Program-made: the position numbers and the translations under genes
DNA from: Micromonospora sp. CPCC 205371
Lineage (GTDB): Bacteria; Actinomycetota; Actinomycetes; Mycobacteriales; Micromonosporaceae
DNA: 64,000 nt
Assembly (NCBI RefSeq): GCF_026130045.1
Contig: NZ_JAIBNX010000018.1
Location: 1 to 64,000, forward strand
Reading direction: 5' to 3'
Part shown: positions 28,522 through 37,700 of the stretch, one piece after another
Numbering within the stretch: the first letter of the stretch is position 1
Layout of the letters: each line of letters starts with the position of its first letter
The notes under the pieces: generated by a model
Told to the model about the DNA's origin: nothing
What the model saw: only the letters and a program-made list of their open reading frames with translations
The model's database searches: none

Positions 28522-29637
28522 ATGGGCTCACGAGTTCGCATTGGGTTCGTTGTCGTGTTGGCTGCCGCTGGTGTGTGTGTTGCCACGCCGGCGGCAGCCG
28601 CGCCTGAGCAGAAGACAAACGACCTCGCCATCAAGGTGACCGGCACTACCATCGCCGCAAACCAGACGGTCAAGGTCGGCAAGGCGCTCATGAGCAGCGA
28701 CGGCCCCGATGCCACCGACTGGGCCTGGTGGACGTTCGACCTCACCCAGCTCGACACGAGCAAGGTGGAACTGCGGGTCAAGCGTCCCGAAGATGAGCCT
28801 TGTCTGGGCACATCCACCAAGCTGGACTGTCCGTACGGGTGGCGGGTCGCGACCGGATACGAGGTCGACCAGCCGTTCGAACTGCGGCCGATCGGTGACG
28901 CGACCGGCGACGCGGGCACGTTGACCGTGTCGGTCTGGCACGACCCGAAGTACGGCTTCGTCGACCCGAACCCGTCCGACAACTCGACGACGGTGGCCGT
29001 GACCATCGCCGCCGACAGCGGCCCCAACCTCAACGTCTCGGCGGGCGGCGACCGTTGGGTCTACGTGGGCGAGGAGACAGGGCTGGCCTTCCAAGTGCAG
29101 AACGACGGTGACCAGCCGGTGGCCGGGGTCCGCGCCACCGTCAAACTGCCCAAGCACGTCACCTTCCCGGCCCACGGTCGCCTGGCGGCCTGCCGGTACA
29201 GCGCGGATTCCCGCGCCGCGACGTGCACGTACCCGAATTTGCCGATGATTCCGCTTGCGGAAGACAAGCAGTGCAACGACGACATCTACTCCGGCTACAA
29301 CCTGCCGCCGATGCGGATCTTCCTCGACCATTCCGCCCCGGTTGGCGCGGAACTGAAGGGCACCGTCACCGTTGAGGGCATTGCGGCTTCGGCCGAGAGG
29401 GCAGCGTCCTTGCCGGCGGGCGTCACCGGGCTCCGAGCGGGTGAAATCGATGCCTCCGACAATCGAGATGACTTTGTTATCCGTACGCAGAAGCGCGGTG
29501 GCGCCGGCGGCGGGTCGCTTCCCGTGACGGGTGGCTCGATTGGGCTGGTCACGGCCATCGGAGGCGGCGCCCTGGTGGTCGGCGCCTGCCTGACGCTCCT
29601 GAATCGGCGACGCAAGGTCACCTTCTCGTCACGCTGA
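28522..29637 (+). CDS. LPXTG cell-wall anchored protein, second copy
   Basis: 371 residues. Signal peptide (VVVLAAAGVCVATPAAAA), two Ig-like domains with the same strand pattern as its neighbours (LAIKVTGTTIAANQTVKVG; VQNDGDQPVAGVRATVKLP), Cys pairs PCLGTSTKLDC and ACRYSADSRAATC plus an extra Cys in EDKQCNDD, then LPVTG, hydrophobic helix and NRRRK tail. The N-terminal motif IKVTGTTIAA is close to IKIAGTTIAA-type sequence of the first copy, which shows tandem duplication. The linker before LPVTG is shorter than in copy one. Confidence 0.85.
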   Translation: MGSRVRIGFVVVLAAAGVCVATPAAAAPEQKTNDLAIKVTGTTIAANQTVKVGKALMSSDGPDATDWAWWTFDLTQLDTSKVELRVKRPEDEPCLGTSTKLDCPYGWRVATGYEVDQPFELRPIGDATGDAGTLTVSVWHDPKYGFVDPNPSDNSTTVAVTIAADSGPNLNVSAGGDRWVYVGEETGLAFQVQNDGDQPVAGVRATVKLPKHVTFPAHGRLAACRYSADSRAATCTYPNLPMIPLAEDKQCNDDIYSGYNLPPMRIFLDHSAPVGAELKGTVTVEGIAASAERAASLPAGVTGLRAGEIDASDNRDDFVIRTQKRGGAGGGSLPVTGGSIGLVTAIGGGALVVGACLTLLNRRRKVTFSSR

Positions 29638-29863
29638 CGTGCGTCAATGATCGGTCGAACGGACGACAGATCCTGTGCGACCCGATTTATCTTTCGGCTG
29701 TCCCGGCCACCCAACGAAGCACCAAACTGGACAATCCCCGCGTTGAGCGAATGTTGAGGCCTCTCCGAGGAATTCGAGGGGGTAGCGCGCCGCGACGGCC
29801 GACCGCTAGCGTCCCGCCTCGAACTTTTCGTTTTCCTTAACCTCACTCATGGGGGAAGCCTCG
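29638..29863. other. Intergenic region before the third LPXTG gene
   Basis: These 226 bases hold no gene that I can support. The spacing is far larger than the 11-base gap between copies one and two, so the third copy probably has its own promoter here. I see no strong hairpin and cannot place a -10/-35 pair with confidence. Confidence 0.4.
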
Positions 29864-31012
29864 ATGCACTTCCGCACGCGTGCGTTGGCGTATGTCGGCG
29901 CCGGCGCTGCCGGTCTGTTCGCGACCGGCCTGTTCGCCGCCCCAGCGCTCGCCGCCGACGAGGCCGACGTGCTGGTCAAGCCGTTGTCGACCAAGATCGC
30001 CGTGGACGCCGGCATGAAGTTCTTCCGGTTCGACTTCAAGAACGAGGGACCGGGCGTGGCGACCGACACCACGCTCACCTTCGATCTCAGCGGTCTCGAC
30101 CCGAACGTGGTCGACTTCAACCCGGAGGAGATCGGGGACGAAGACGTAAAGCTCGTCAAGGCCACCGAAGACGAGATCGTGATTGAGATCGGCGACGGGG
30201 CGCCGGGCGAGACGCTCCCAGTCGCGCTCCCCATCGTCCTCAAGGACGACGCGGAGACGGGCCCCGCTGGGTCGTTCAAGGTGTCGATCAAGTCAAGCGC
30301 GCCCGACCCGGACGAGTCGAACAACTCGGCCACCATCCCGGTCGAGGTGGTGGAGAGCGGTCCCGACCTGACGACGATCGCCTACGACGTGCGTGCCGAG
30401 GACGGAGAGCCGGTCGAGCCGGGGGCGACCGCGCCGTTCTTTTGGTCGGTTGCCAACGAGGGTGACCAGACGGTCAAGGGCGTCGCTCTCCAGATCACGC
30501 TGCCGAAGCACGTGACCTTTGTCGAGGACTACCCGGCATGCACCACCACGCCGGACCGACGGATCCTCACCTGCGAAAACCCCGGCATCGAGATGGAGCC
30601 GGGATACGGGATCGAGGAGACCATCCCGGTCAAGGTGTCCGCGGACGCCCCCGGCCCGGTGACGCTGTCCGGCGGGCTTCTCAAGGCCGTCGGCACGAGC
30701 GTCATCCAGCCCGAACTCGCCCGTGGCGCCAAGGCGGCGAAGATCCTCGGCAGCTTCGAGGTCGCGCCGATCGACGAGGAGTCGCCGGCCGACGTCGACC
30801 CCGCCGACAACACTGCCGAGTTCGCGGTGTTCGTTGGCGGTACCGGTGGTGGTGGCGGCGGGGGCGGCGACCTGCCGGTGACCGGCGTTCAGGCCGGCCT
30901 CATCGGTGGCGTGGGCCTGGCCGTACTGGCCGGTGGCGGTGCGCTTCTTGTGATGTCCCGCCGTCGCAAGGTCGTCCTGGTGACCCCGGGCGATGAGACC
31001 CCGACCGCCTGA
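29864..31012 (+). CDS. LPXTG cell-wall anchored protein, third copy
   Basis: 382 residues from the ATG at 29864, which has GGGGGAAG seven bases before it; an ATG at 29849 overlaps that ribosome site and is less likely. Signal peptide MHFRTRALAYVGAGAAG through APALA. Two Ig-like domains follow; the first is very acidic (FNPEEIGDEDVKLVKATEDE), unlike the other copies. The second has the Cys pair ACTTTPDRRILTC. A Gly linker, LPVTG, helix and SRRRK end the protein. A terminator follows 24 bases later, closing the cluster. Confidence 0.85.
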   Translation: MHFRTRALAYVGAGAAGLFATGLFAAPALAADEADVLVKPLSTKIAVDAGMKFFRFDFKNEGPGVATDTTLTFDLSGLDPNVVDFNPEEIGDEDVKLVKATEDEIVIEIGDGAPGETLPVALPIVLKDDAETGPAGSFKVSIKSSAPDPDESNNSATIPVEVVESGPDLTTIAYDVRAEDGEPVEPGATAPFFWSVANEGDQTVKGVALQITLPKHVTFVEDYPACTTTPDRRILTCENPGIEMEPGYGIEETIPVKVSADAPGPVTLSGGLLKAVGTSVIQPELARGAKAAKILGSFEVAPIDEESPADVDPADNTAEFAVFVGGTGGGGGGGGDLPVTGVQAGLIGGVGLAVLAGGGALLVMSRRRKVVLVTPGDETPTA

Positions 31013-31035
31013 CGGTCGTTTATATAGAGCAAGGC

Positions 31036-31075
31036 CGCTGCGGGCGGGGGCATCCACCTCCGCCCGTAGCGTTTT
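31036..31075 (+). terminator. Rho-independent-like terminator after the LPXTG cluster
   Basis: CGCTGCGGGCGG (31036-31047) pairs with CCGCCCGTAGCG (31060-31071) over 12 bases with one mismatch; the loop is 12 bases. TTTT follows directly. This separates the LPXTG cluster from the RHS locus. Confidence 0.85.
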
Positions 31076-31096
31076 GCGTTAAAGGACGCTTACTGA

Positions 31097-31181
31097 GCGC
31101 TGCAGTTCAGCGCCAAGATCTTCATCTATGGCCGATTTGTGATTGCAACTTGTAATCGGGCGTGCGCGTACGGCAAGCCGT
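31097..31181. promoter_or_regulatory. Three small palindromes upstream of the RHS locus
   Basis: GCGCTG/CAGCGC around 5 bases at 31097-31113, GATTGCAACTTGTAATC at 31141-31157 (arms of 8, one mismatch) and ACGGCAAGCCGT at 31170-31181. All lie in the 155 bases between the terminator and the secreted-protein gene. The AT-rich middle one looks most like an operator. No adjacent regulator gene is present. Confidence 0.4.
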
Positions 31182-31230
31182 GTCTTACGGTTTCGGCACC
31201 TGATTCTCGCTCACGGGGGAGCAACACAGG

Positions 31231-34200
31231 ATGGCGCTGCGCAGGTTCTCTTTGGCACGCCCGGCTTACGTCGCTCGGGTCACCGCTGTAGTCGCTGCCA
31301 GCGGCCTGATCTCTCTAGCGTTGGTAGTACCGGCCGCTTCGTTTCCGGCGTCTCGGCCGGACGGTACGGCCGGTGGGCCGGTGACGCCCGAAGCGATGGC
31401 CGCGGCGCGCGCCAGGGCGATCGGGCGGCCGGTGGAGGTGCCGAGCAGCCTCACGGAGACAACGCGGGTGCTGGCCAACCCCGACGGCACGTTCACGGCC
31501 GAGGTGCACGTCGGCCCGACCCGATTTAAGGACAGCACGGGCCTCTGGCGTGACGTTGACCTGACGCTGGAACGGCGGGCCGATGGCTCGGTTGCGCCCA
31601 AAGCGCATCCGCGCGGCCTAAGCTTGTCCGGCGCTGTTGGCGCAGGCGATCACGACGTCGCCAAGCTGGCGTCCGGCGGCACCGAGTTGGCGCTCGGCTG
31701 GCGCGGCGCATTACCCGAGCCGCAGATCGAGGGCACGCGGGCGGTCTACGCGGCGGTCCGGCCGGGCATTGATCTCGTCGTCGAGGTCACCCGCACAGGC
31801 TTCGAGCAGCTCCTCGTCGTACGGGACAGGGCGTCCGCGGCCGGCCTCAACACCATCGAGATGCCCTGGCGGACAAAGGGCCTGACGCCGTCCAGCACGT
31901 CGGACGGTGGGCTGGAGCTACGCGATGCGAATGGCATGGCGGCGGCGCACGTGCCCGGCGCGGAGATGTGGGACGCGACCGTCAGTCTGAAGTCGGGCGA
32001 GCGGAGCCGACGGGCGCGGCTGCCCATGCGGGTCAAGGCCTCTCGGGCCGCCTCCGGCACCGATCTGGCCCTGGCGCCGCCCGACACGTTCCTCAAGGAC
32101 CCGGCTACCAAGTATCCGGTGACGATCGACCCCGCGCCGACGCTCAAGCCTGGTTTCGACGCCTTCGTACAGACCGGATACAACACGGACCAGTCCACTG
32201 ACACCGAACTCAAGCTCGGCTACTCCGAGGAGGATGACACCACAGCCCGGTCGTTCTTGCGGTGGTCGACGTCATTCTTAGCAGGCAAGCAGGTCACCGC
32301 TGCGACGCTGTACCTGTGGAACCACTGGTCCTGGTCGTGTCGCGCGGCTAAGTGGCAAGTATGGATCACCGGAAGCGTCGGCACCGGCACCCGGTGGACC
32401 AGCCAGCCGACCTGGGGCGGCAGCGGGTATCCGGTTGCTGAGTCCACGATGACAAAGGGCTGGAGCAGTGATTGTGGAGACGGTTGGGTTACCGCGAACG
32501 TCAAGGACACGTTCCAATACGCGGCAGACCAGCGGTGGACCCAACTCACCACCGGGCTCCGGGCCAGCCAGACCGACGAAAACAACCACAACACCGACAC
32601 GTGGAAGCGGTTCTCGTCCTCCGAGGGTTCGAAGGACCCGTACGTGTCCATTACGTACAACACCGCGCCGAACGCGGCGGCCAATCTCACCATCGGCGGC
32701 AAGGCATGCGGTACAGGAAGCAGCCGCCCGTTCATCTCACGTACGCCATACCACCCTTCGATGCAGGCGAAACTGACCGATCCGGACGGCACCGAGCGGT
32801 CGCTCACCGGCCAGTTTTTCGTCGCACCTCTCGGGCAGGCATTGCCCGGGTCGCCCACAATCTCGCAGTCCGGCGTGACATCCGGCAACTACGCCACCAA
32901 GCAGATCCCGGCCGCGTTCACACTGTCCGAGAACGCGACCTACTACTTCCAGGTCCGGACCTGGGACGGGCTAGCCTCGAGTTGGTCCGCTGTCTGCGAG
33001 TTCACAGTGGACAGTGTAGGCCCGGCGGTGCCGCCGACGGTCACATCGACAACGAACCCGGAATGCCTGCCCAGCGCCTGTGACACCGGCGGCAGCGTTG
33101 GTACGGCCGGTGCGTTCACCTTCGGCGCCAACGGCGTCTCCGATGTGGTCAAGTATCGCTACTGGTGGGACGGTCACCCCAAGGTCGAAGTCCCGGCTGC
33201 ATCCCCAGGCACGTCGGTCACCGTGCCCATCTCCCCACCGGCGTTGACCGCCGCGCTGCACCTCGACGACTTGACGATCGGCGGGCAGCGGGTCCTTCAC
33301 GTGGAGAGCGTCGACCCGGCCGGGCGGGCGAGCCCCGAGTACCGGAACATGGCACAGCCGGACAACGCGGTGGGGTATTCGATGCTCGTGGGCTCAGCGC
33401 ACGGTCCCGCTGCCTGGTGGCGGATGGACGACCCAGCCGGCAGCAGCACGTATGTCGACTCATCAGGCAACAACCGCAATCTCACCTCTGGCAGTGCGTT
33501 GCCAAAGCAGGAGATCGGCTACGGCGACGGCGGATCGGCCTTCACGTTCGCCGAGTCGACCGCCTCCAGGGGCGTATTTCTCGACGCGCCATCGAACCTT
33601 ACGGTTTCCGCATGGGCCAAGCTGACCGACGCGGGGACCGACCGCACGGTGCTACGGCAGTACACGGCGACGCTACTGCCCGGAACGATCAACAACGTCC
33701 AGGCCACCTCGATCCACTTGTACTACCAGTCCTCAACGAACCTGTGGTGCTTTACCACGAGTCGCACTAGGACTCCCTCCGCCGCTCAGGGCGACTTCTC
33801 CGCCACCACCTGCGCAGCGATGCCCGCGAGGCTTGGAGTCTGGACCCACTTGGTCGCGGTGCATGAGGCCGCGACGCACGAGGTTGCGCTTTACGTCAAC
33901 GGACGTGCCAGCTCCGCCACGCCAGGTGCGCCCGTCAATAGCGTCTTTGTAGCTACCGGCATGCGGATTGGCAACGGTAACTTTGTCGGAGACATCGACG
34001 ACGTACGGGTCTGGCAACGCCAGCTGGATCCTCGCGAGATCGGCGCCCTGTCCTCCACCGAGGCTGGCCGATGGGATCTGGACGGCACTGGGCTGGACTC
34101 GTCGGCCAGCCCGACGCCGCATGACGTCGCCGAGTTGCCGTCCGGGCTTACGTGGGACGAGGTTGGTCACCTCGATTCGGACCCTGGGGCCGTGCAGTTC

Positions 34201-34746
34201 AACGGAGTCGACCAGGCCATGGTGGCGACCGGGCCGGTGCTCAGGACGGACCAGTCGTTCAGCGTCTCGGCCTGGGTGCAGCTCTACCAGATGCCAGGCT
34301 GGCACCAGAGCGCGGTTACCCAGGACGGCACCAACAACAGCGGCTTCTTCTTCGGCTCCCGCAACTACAGCGAGGGCAAGAAGTGGTCCTTCGCGATGAC
34401 CAACACCGACGTCGGCAACGGCGGGGGGTGGGTTGACGCGAAGTCGACCGCGGTCATCACCGAAGACGACGAGGGCCGGTGGGTGCACCTCGTCGGCGTT
34501 TACGACGCGGCGGCGCAACAGATCCGGCTGTACGTCGACGGTCAGCTGATCGCCACGGCCGCCCGAACAGCCCGATGGCAGGCGAATGGCCCACTGGCCA
34601 TAGGGCGGGCGCAGTGGGCGGCTGGCGGTGTTTCCCAGCCGTCCGACTGGTTCAACGGCTCGGTCGACGCGGTGCGGGTGTACGCCGGTGTGCTGACCAC
34701 CGACATGGTCACGCGGCTCTACGAGACGACGGACGGTGTGCTGTGA
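31231..34746 (+). CDS. Secreted DNRLRE / double LamG-domain protein, partner of the RHS protein
   Basis: 1171 residues. Signal peptide about 1-38 (AASGLISLALVVPAASF). Residues about 60-300 form an N-terminal region with VGPTRFKDSTGLWRDVDLTL, common before RHS genes in actinobacteria. A DNRLRE domain at about 300-480 has ATLYLWNHWSW. Two LamG/concanavalin-like domains lie at about 718-935 (AAWWRMDDPAG, LYVNGRAS) and 989-1165 (VDQAMV, LYVDGQLIA). It has no LPXTG or membrane anchor. The stop overlaps the GTG of the RHS gene in a GTGA, so the two are translated together. Binding to sugar or wall polymers and display or delivery of the RHS protein is inferred. Confidence 0.85.
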   Translation: MALRRFSLARPAYVARVTAVVAASGLISLALVVPAASFPASRPDGTAGGPVTPEAMAAARARAIGRPVEVPSSLTETTRVLANPDGTFTAEVHVGPTRFKDSTGLWRDVDLTLERRADGSVAPKAHPRGLSLSGAVGAGDHDVAKLASGGTELALGWRGALPEPQIEGTRAVYAAVRPGIDLVVEVTRTGFEQLLVVRDRASAAGLNTIEMPWRTKGLTPSSTSDGGLELRDANGMAAAHVPGAEMWDATVSLKSGERSRRARLPMRVKASRAASGTDLALAPPDTFLKDPATKYPVTIDPAPTLKPGFDAFVQTGYNTDQSTDTELKLGYSEEDDTTARSFLRWSTSFLAGKQVTAATLYLWNHWSWSCRAAKWQVWITGSVGTGTRWTSQPTWGGSGYPVAESTMTKGWSSDCGDGWVTANVKDTFQYAADQRWTQLTTGLRASQTDENNHNTDTWKRFSSSEGSKDPYVSITYNTAPNAAANLTIGGKACGTGSSRPFISRTPYHPSMQAKLTDPDGTERSLTGQFFVAPLGQALPGSPTISQSGVTSGNYATKQIPAAFTLSENATYYFQVRTWDGLASSWSAVCEFTVDSVGPAVPPTVTSTTNPECLPSACDTGGSVGTAGAFTFGANGVSDVVKYRYWWDGHPKVEVPAASPGTSVTVPISPPALTAALHLDDLTIGGQRVLHVESVDPAGRASPEYRNMAQPDNAVGYSMLVGSAHGPAAWWRMDDPAGSSTYVDSSGNNRNLTSGSALPKQEIGYGDGGSAFTFAESTASRGVFLDAPSNLTVSAWAKLTDAGTDRTVLRQYTATLLPGTINNVQATSIHLYYQSSTNLWCFTTSRTRTPSAAQGDFSATTCAAMPARLGVWTHLVAVHEAATHEVALYVNGRASSATPGAPVNSVFVATGMRIGNGNFVGDIDDVRVWQRQLDPREIGALSSTEAGRWDLDGTGLDSSASPTPHDVAELPSGLTWDEVGHLDSDPGAVQFNGVDQAMVATGPVLRTDQSFSVSAWVQLYQMPGWHQSAVTQDGTNNSGFFFGSRNYSEGKKWSFAMTNTDVGNGGGWVDAKSTAVITEDDEGRWVHLVGVYDAAAQQIRLYVDGQLIATAARTARWQANGPLAIGRAQWAAGGVSQPSDWFNGSVDAVRVYAGVLTTDMVTRLYETTDGVL

Positions 34747-37700
34747 GGACGCGCTGGGGAATCGTTGCGCTGGTCGGGCTGCTGACGGTCACCTTCCTTC
34801 CAGGGGTGCCGGCGTCGGCAGCGGAGCCCTCCTACAAGGCACAGCGCCCACAGCAAGGGAACTCGGTGCCAGGTGCACCGGCCAAGCCCCGTGTCGTCAC
34901 GCTGCCGGGAGTCAAGTCGTCGCACGCTCCCGCGCCGCAGTGGCCGGCAGCAGGCGCGGCGTCGGTGAGCCTGTCACAACCCTCGGCTTCGACTCGTACG
35001 GCGTCCGCCACCCGCGTCGGGAGCCTGCCGGTCTGGATCGCACCCGCCAGCACAAGGTCGATGAAGGCCGCGAAGGCGCCGGACAGCGTGCGGGTAGAGG
35101 TGTTGGACCGGGCCAGCGCCAAGCGGTCCGGCCACGATCTGGCCGTTCGCGTGTCTCGGGCGGACGGCGTCGCGGGCTCCGCCGGTGTGCGGGTTTGGAT
35201 CGACTACACCGCGTTCGCGTCGGCGTACGGCGGTGACTGGGCCGGCCGACTGCGGCTGGTGCGCCTGCCGGCGTGCGCACTGACCACCCCCGCCGCCCGG
35301 GGCTGCCAGGCCCAGCCCTTGCCCTCGGTCAACGACGGCAAGAGCGTCGCCGCAGACGTGACGATGTCGGCAGCGCCGGCCACGAAGAAGGCGGCGATCG
35401 TCGAGGGCCTTGGCGCCAGCGCTGCCGTTGTGGCGCTGGCGGCCGGAGCGGCAGGCGGCTCCGGTGACTACGCCGCGACTTCACTGTCCCCGTCGGCCAC
35501 CTGGTCAGCCGGCGGTTCGGCGGGTGGCTTCACTTGGTCGTACAGCGTGCGTACGCCGCCCGGCCTGGGCGGTCCGGCCCCGGCGATCAACTTGGCGTAT
35601 TCATCGCAGGCCGTAGATGGGCGCACCATCTCCACAAACAACCAGCCTTCCTGGGTGGGCGAGGGTTTCGAATACTCGCCGGGCTACATCGAGAGGCGCT
35701 ACGTCGCTTGCTCCGACGATATGGAGGGGGAGAACAACAACACCACCAAGACCGGCGACCAGTGCTGGAGGAACGACAACGCGACCATGTCGTTGAACGG
35801 CGACGGCACCGAACTCATCTACAACGCCGCCGAGAAGCTCTGGCACGGGCGGAACGAGGAAGGCGCAAGGATCGAGCGGAAGACCGGCGCGGCCAACGGC
35901 GCCCGCAATGGCGAGTACTGGGTCGTGACCACAATGGACGGCACGAAGTACTACTTCGGGCTGAACCGTTTGGACGGCTGGACCGCGAGCAGGCCGGAGA
36001 CGAACTCGGTGCTGACGGTGCCAGTGTTCGGCAACCATCCTGAAGAGCCGTGCCATGTGTCGGCGTTCGCGTCGTCGTCCTGCGACCAGGCATACCGGTG
36101 GAACCTGGACTATGTCGTCGACACGCATGGCAACACCATGTCGCTGTGGTACGGCCGCGACACCAACCTGTACGGGCGCAACAATTCGACCAGCGACCTG
36201 GCGAGCTACCACCGTGACGGCTACCTCATGCGGATCGACTACGGCACCGACCAGCGGACCGTTGTCAACGGCGTCAAGACCGACACCGTGTTCACCGCCG
36301 CAAAGGCCCCGGTTCAGGTGGTGTTCGGCACGGGCGACCGGTGCCTGATCACCTGTGGCAACCGCGAGAACTGGCTGGACACGCCCTTGGACCAGGAGTG
36401 CACCGGCACGACGTGCGACGATCACAGCCCGACGTTCTGGTCGAAGAAGCGGCTGTCGACGATCAGTACCAAGGTGTGGAACACGACGACCTCGGGTTAC
36501 CGCGACGTGGAGCGCTGGACGCTCACGCACTCGTACCCCGACCCCGGTGACGGCACGCGAGCCGGCATGTGGCTGGCCCGGCTCGCCCACACCGGGCTCA
36601 TCGGCGGCACGGCGTCCGTTCCAGACATCGAGTTCGGGCCGATCGCCATGGACAACCGCGTCGACACGGCCTTGCAGAACGGCCTGCGACCGATGCGCTG
36701 GCACCGGATGGACAAGATCAAGACCGAGGCGGGCGCCATTATCGATGTGAACTACAAGCCTGCCGAGTGCGTTGCCGGCGCGACGCCGACGGCGCATGCG
36801 AACACCAAGCGGTGTTATCCCGTGCGGTGGGCCCCGGAAGACCTGGGCCAAGCGCCCGGCGCTGAAATCACCGACTGGTTTCACAAGTACGTCGTCGACA
36901 ACGTCGTCGAGAACGACGCCACTGGAAAGCCCACCGGCAGCCCGTTGGCCACCGTGACGCGTTACGACTATTACGGAGGCGGCGCCTGGCGGTACGCCGA
37001 CGACGACGGCCTTACCAAGGACAACCGGCGGACCTGGAACCAGTGGCGTGGCTACGAACTCGTCCGCACCACCCTCGGCGAGCCGGGGGAGCAGACGTAC
37101 AGCGAGACCCGGTACTTCCGCGGCATGCACGGCGACAAGCAGCCGAGCGGTACACGGACCGCGCGAGTGACGGATTCCAAGGGCCGAGCCACCATCGACG
37201 ACCACGACGAGTACGCCGGCATGCCGCGCGAGACGATCACGTATAACGGCTCGGCCGGGGCGATCTCCGGCTCGCTCAACACGCCGTGGCGTGGCGGGGC
37301 TACCGCCACGCGCGTTATCGACGGGCAGACCGTCAACGCCCGGTTCATCGGAATGTCCGACACGGAGACCTGGACCGCGCTCGACCGCGGCCGACAAGAC
37401 CGGTGGACGCGTACGCAGACAGAACTCGACGGGTACGGCATGGCGAGCCGGGTGACCGAGCACGGCGACGTCACGGTTACCGGCGACGAGAAGTGCACGC
37501 TGACCGACTACGCCCGCAATCAGGGCGCGTGGTTGATGACGTACCCCTCCCGCGTCCGCACGTTCGCGCTCACCTGCGCGGACGCTACGGCGGCGGGTCG
37601 GGTGCTCACCGCGGAAGACGCCATCGCGGACGTGAAGACCTCATACGACCACAAGGTGTGGGGCATCGTCCCGATGATGGGTGAGCCCACCCAGGTCGAC

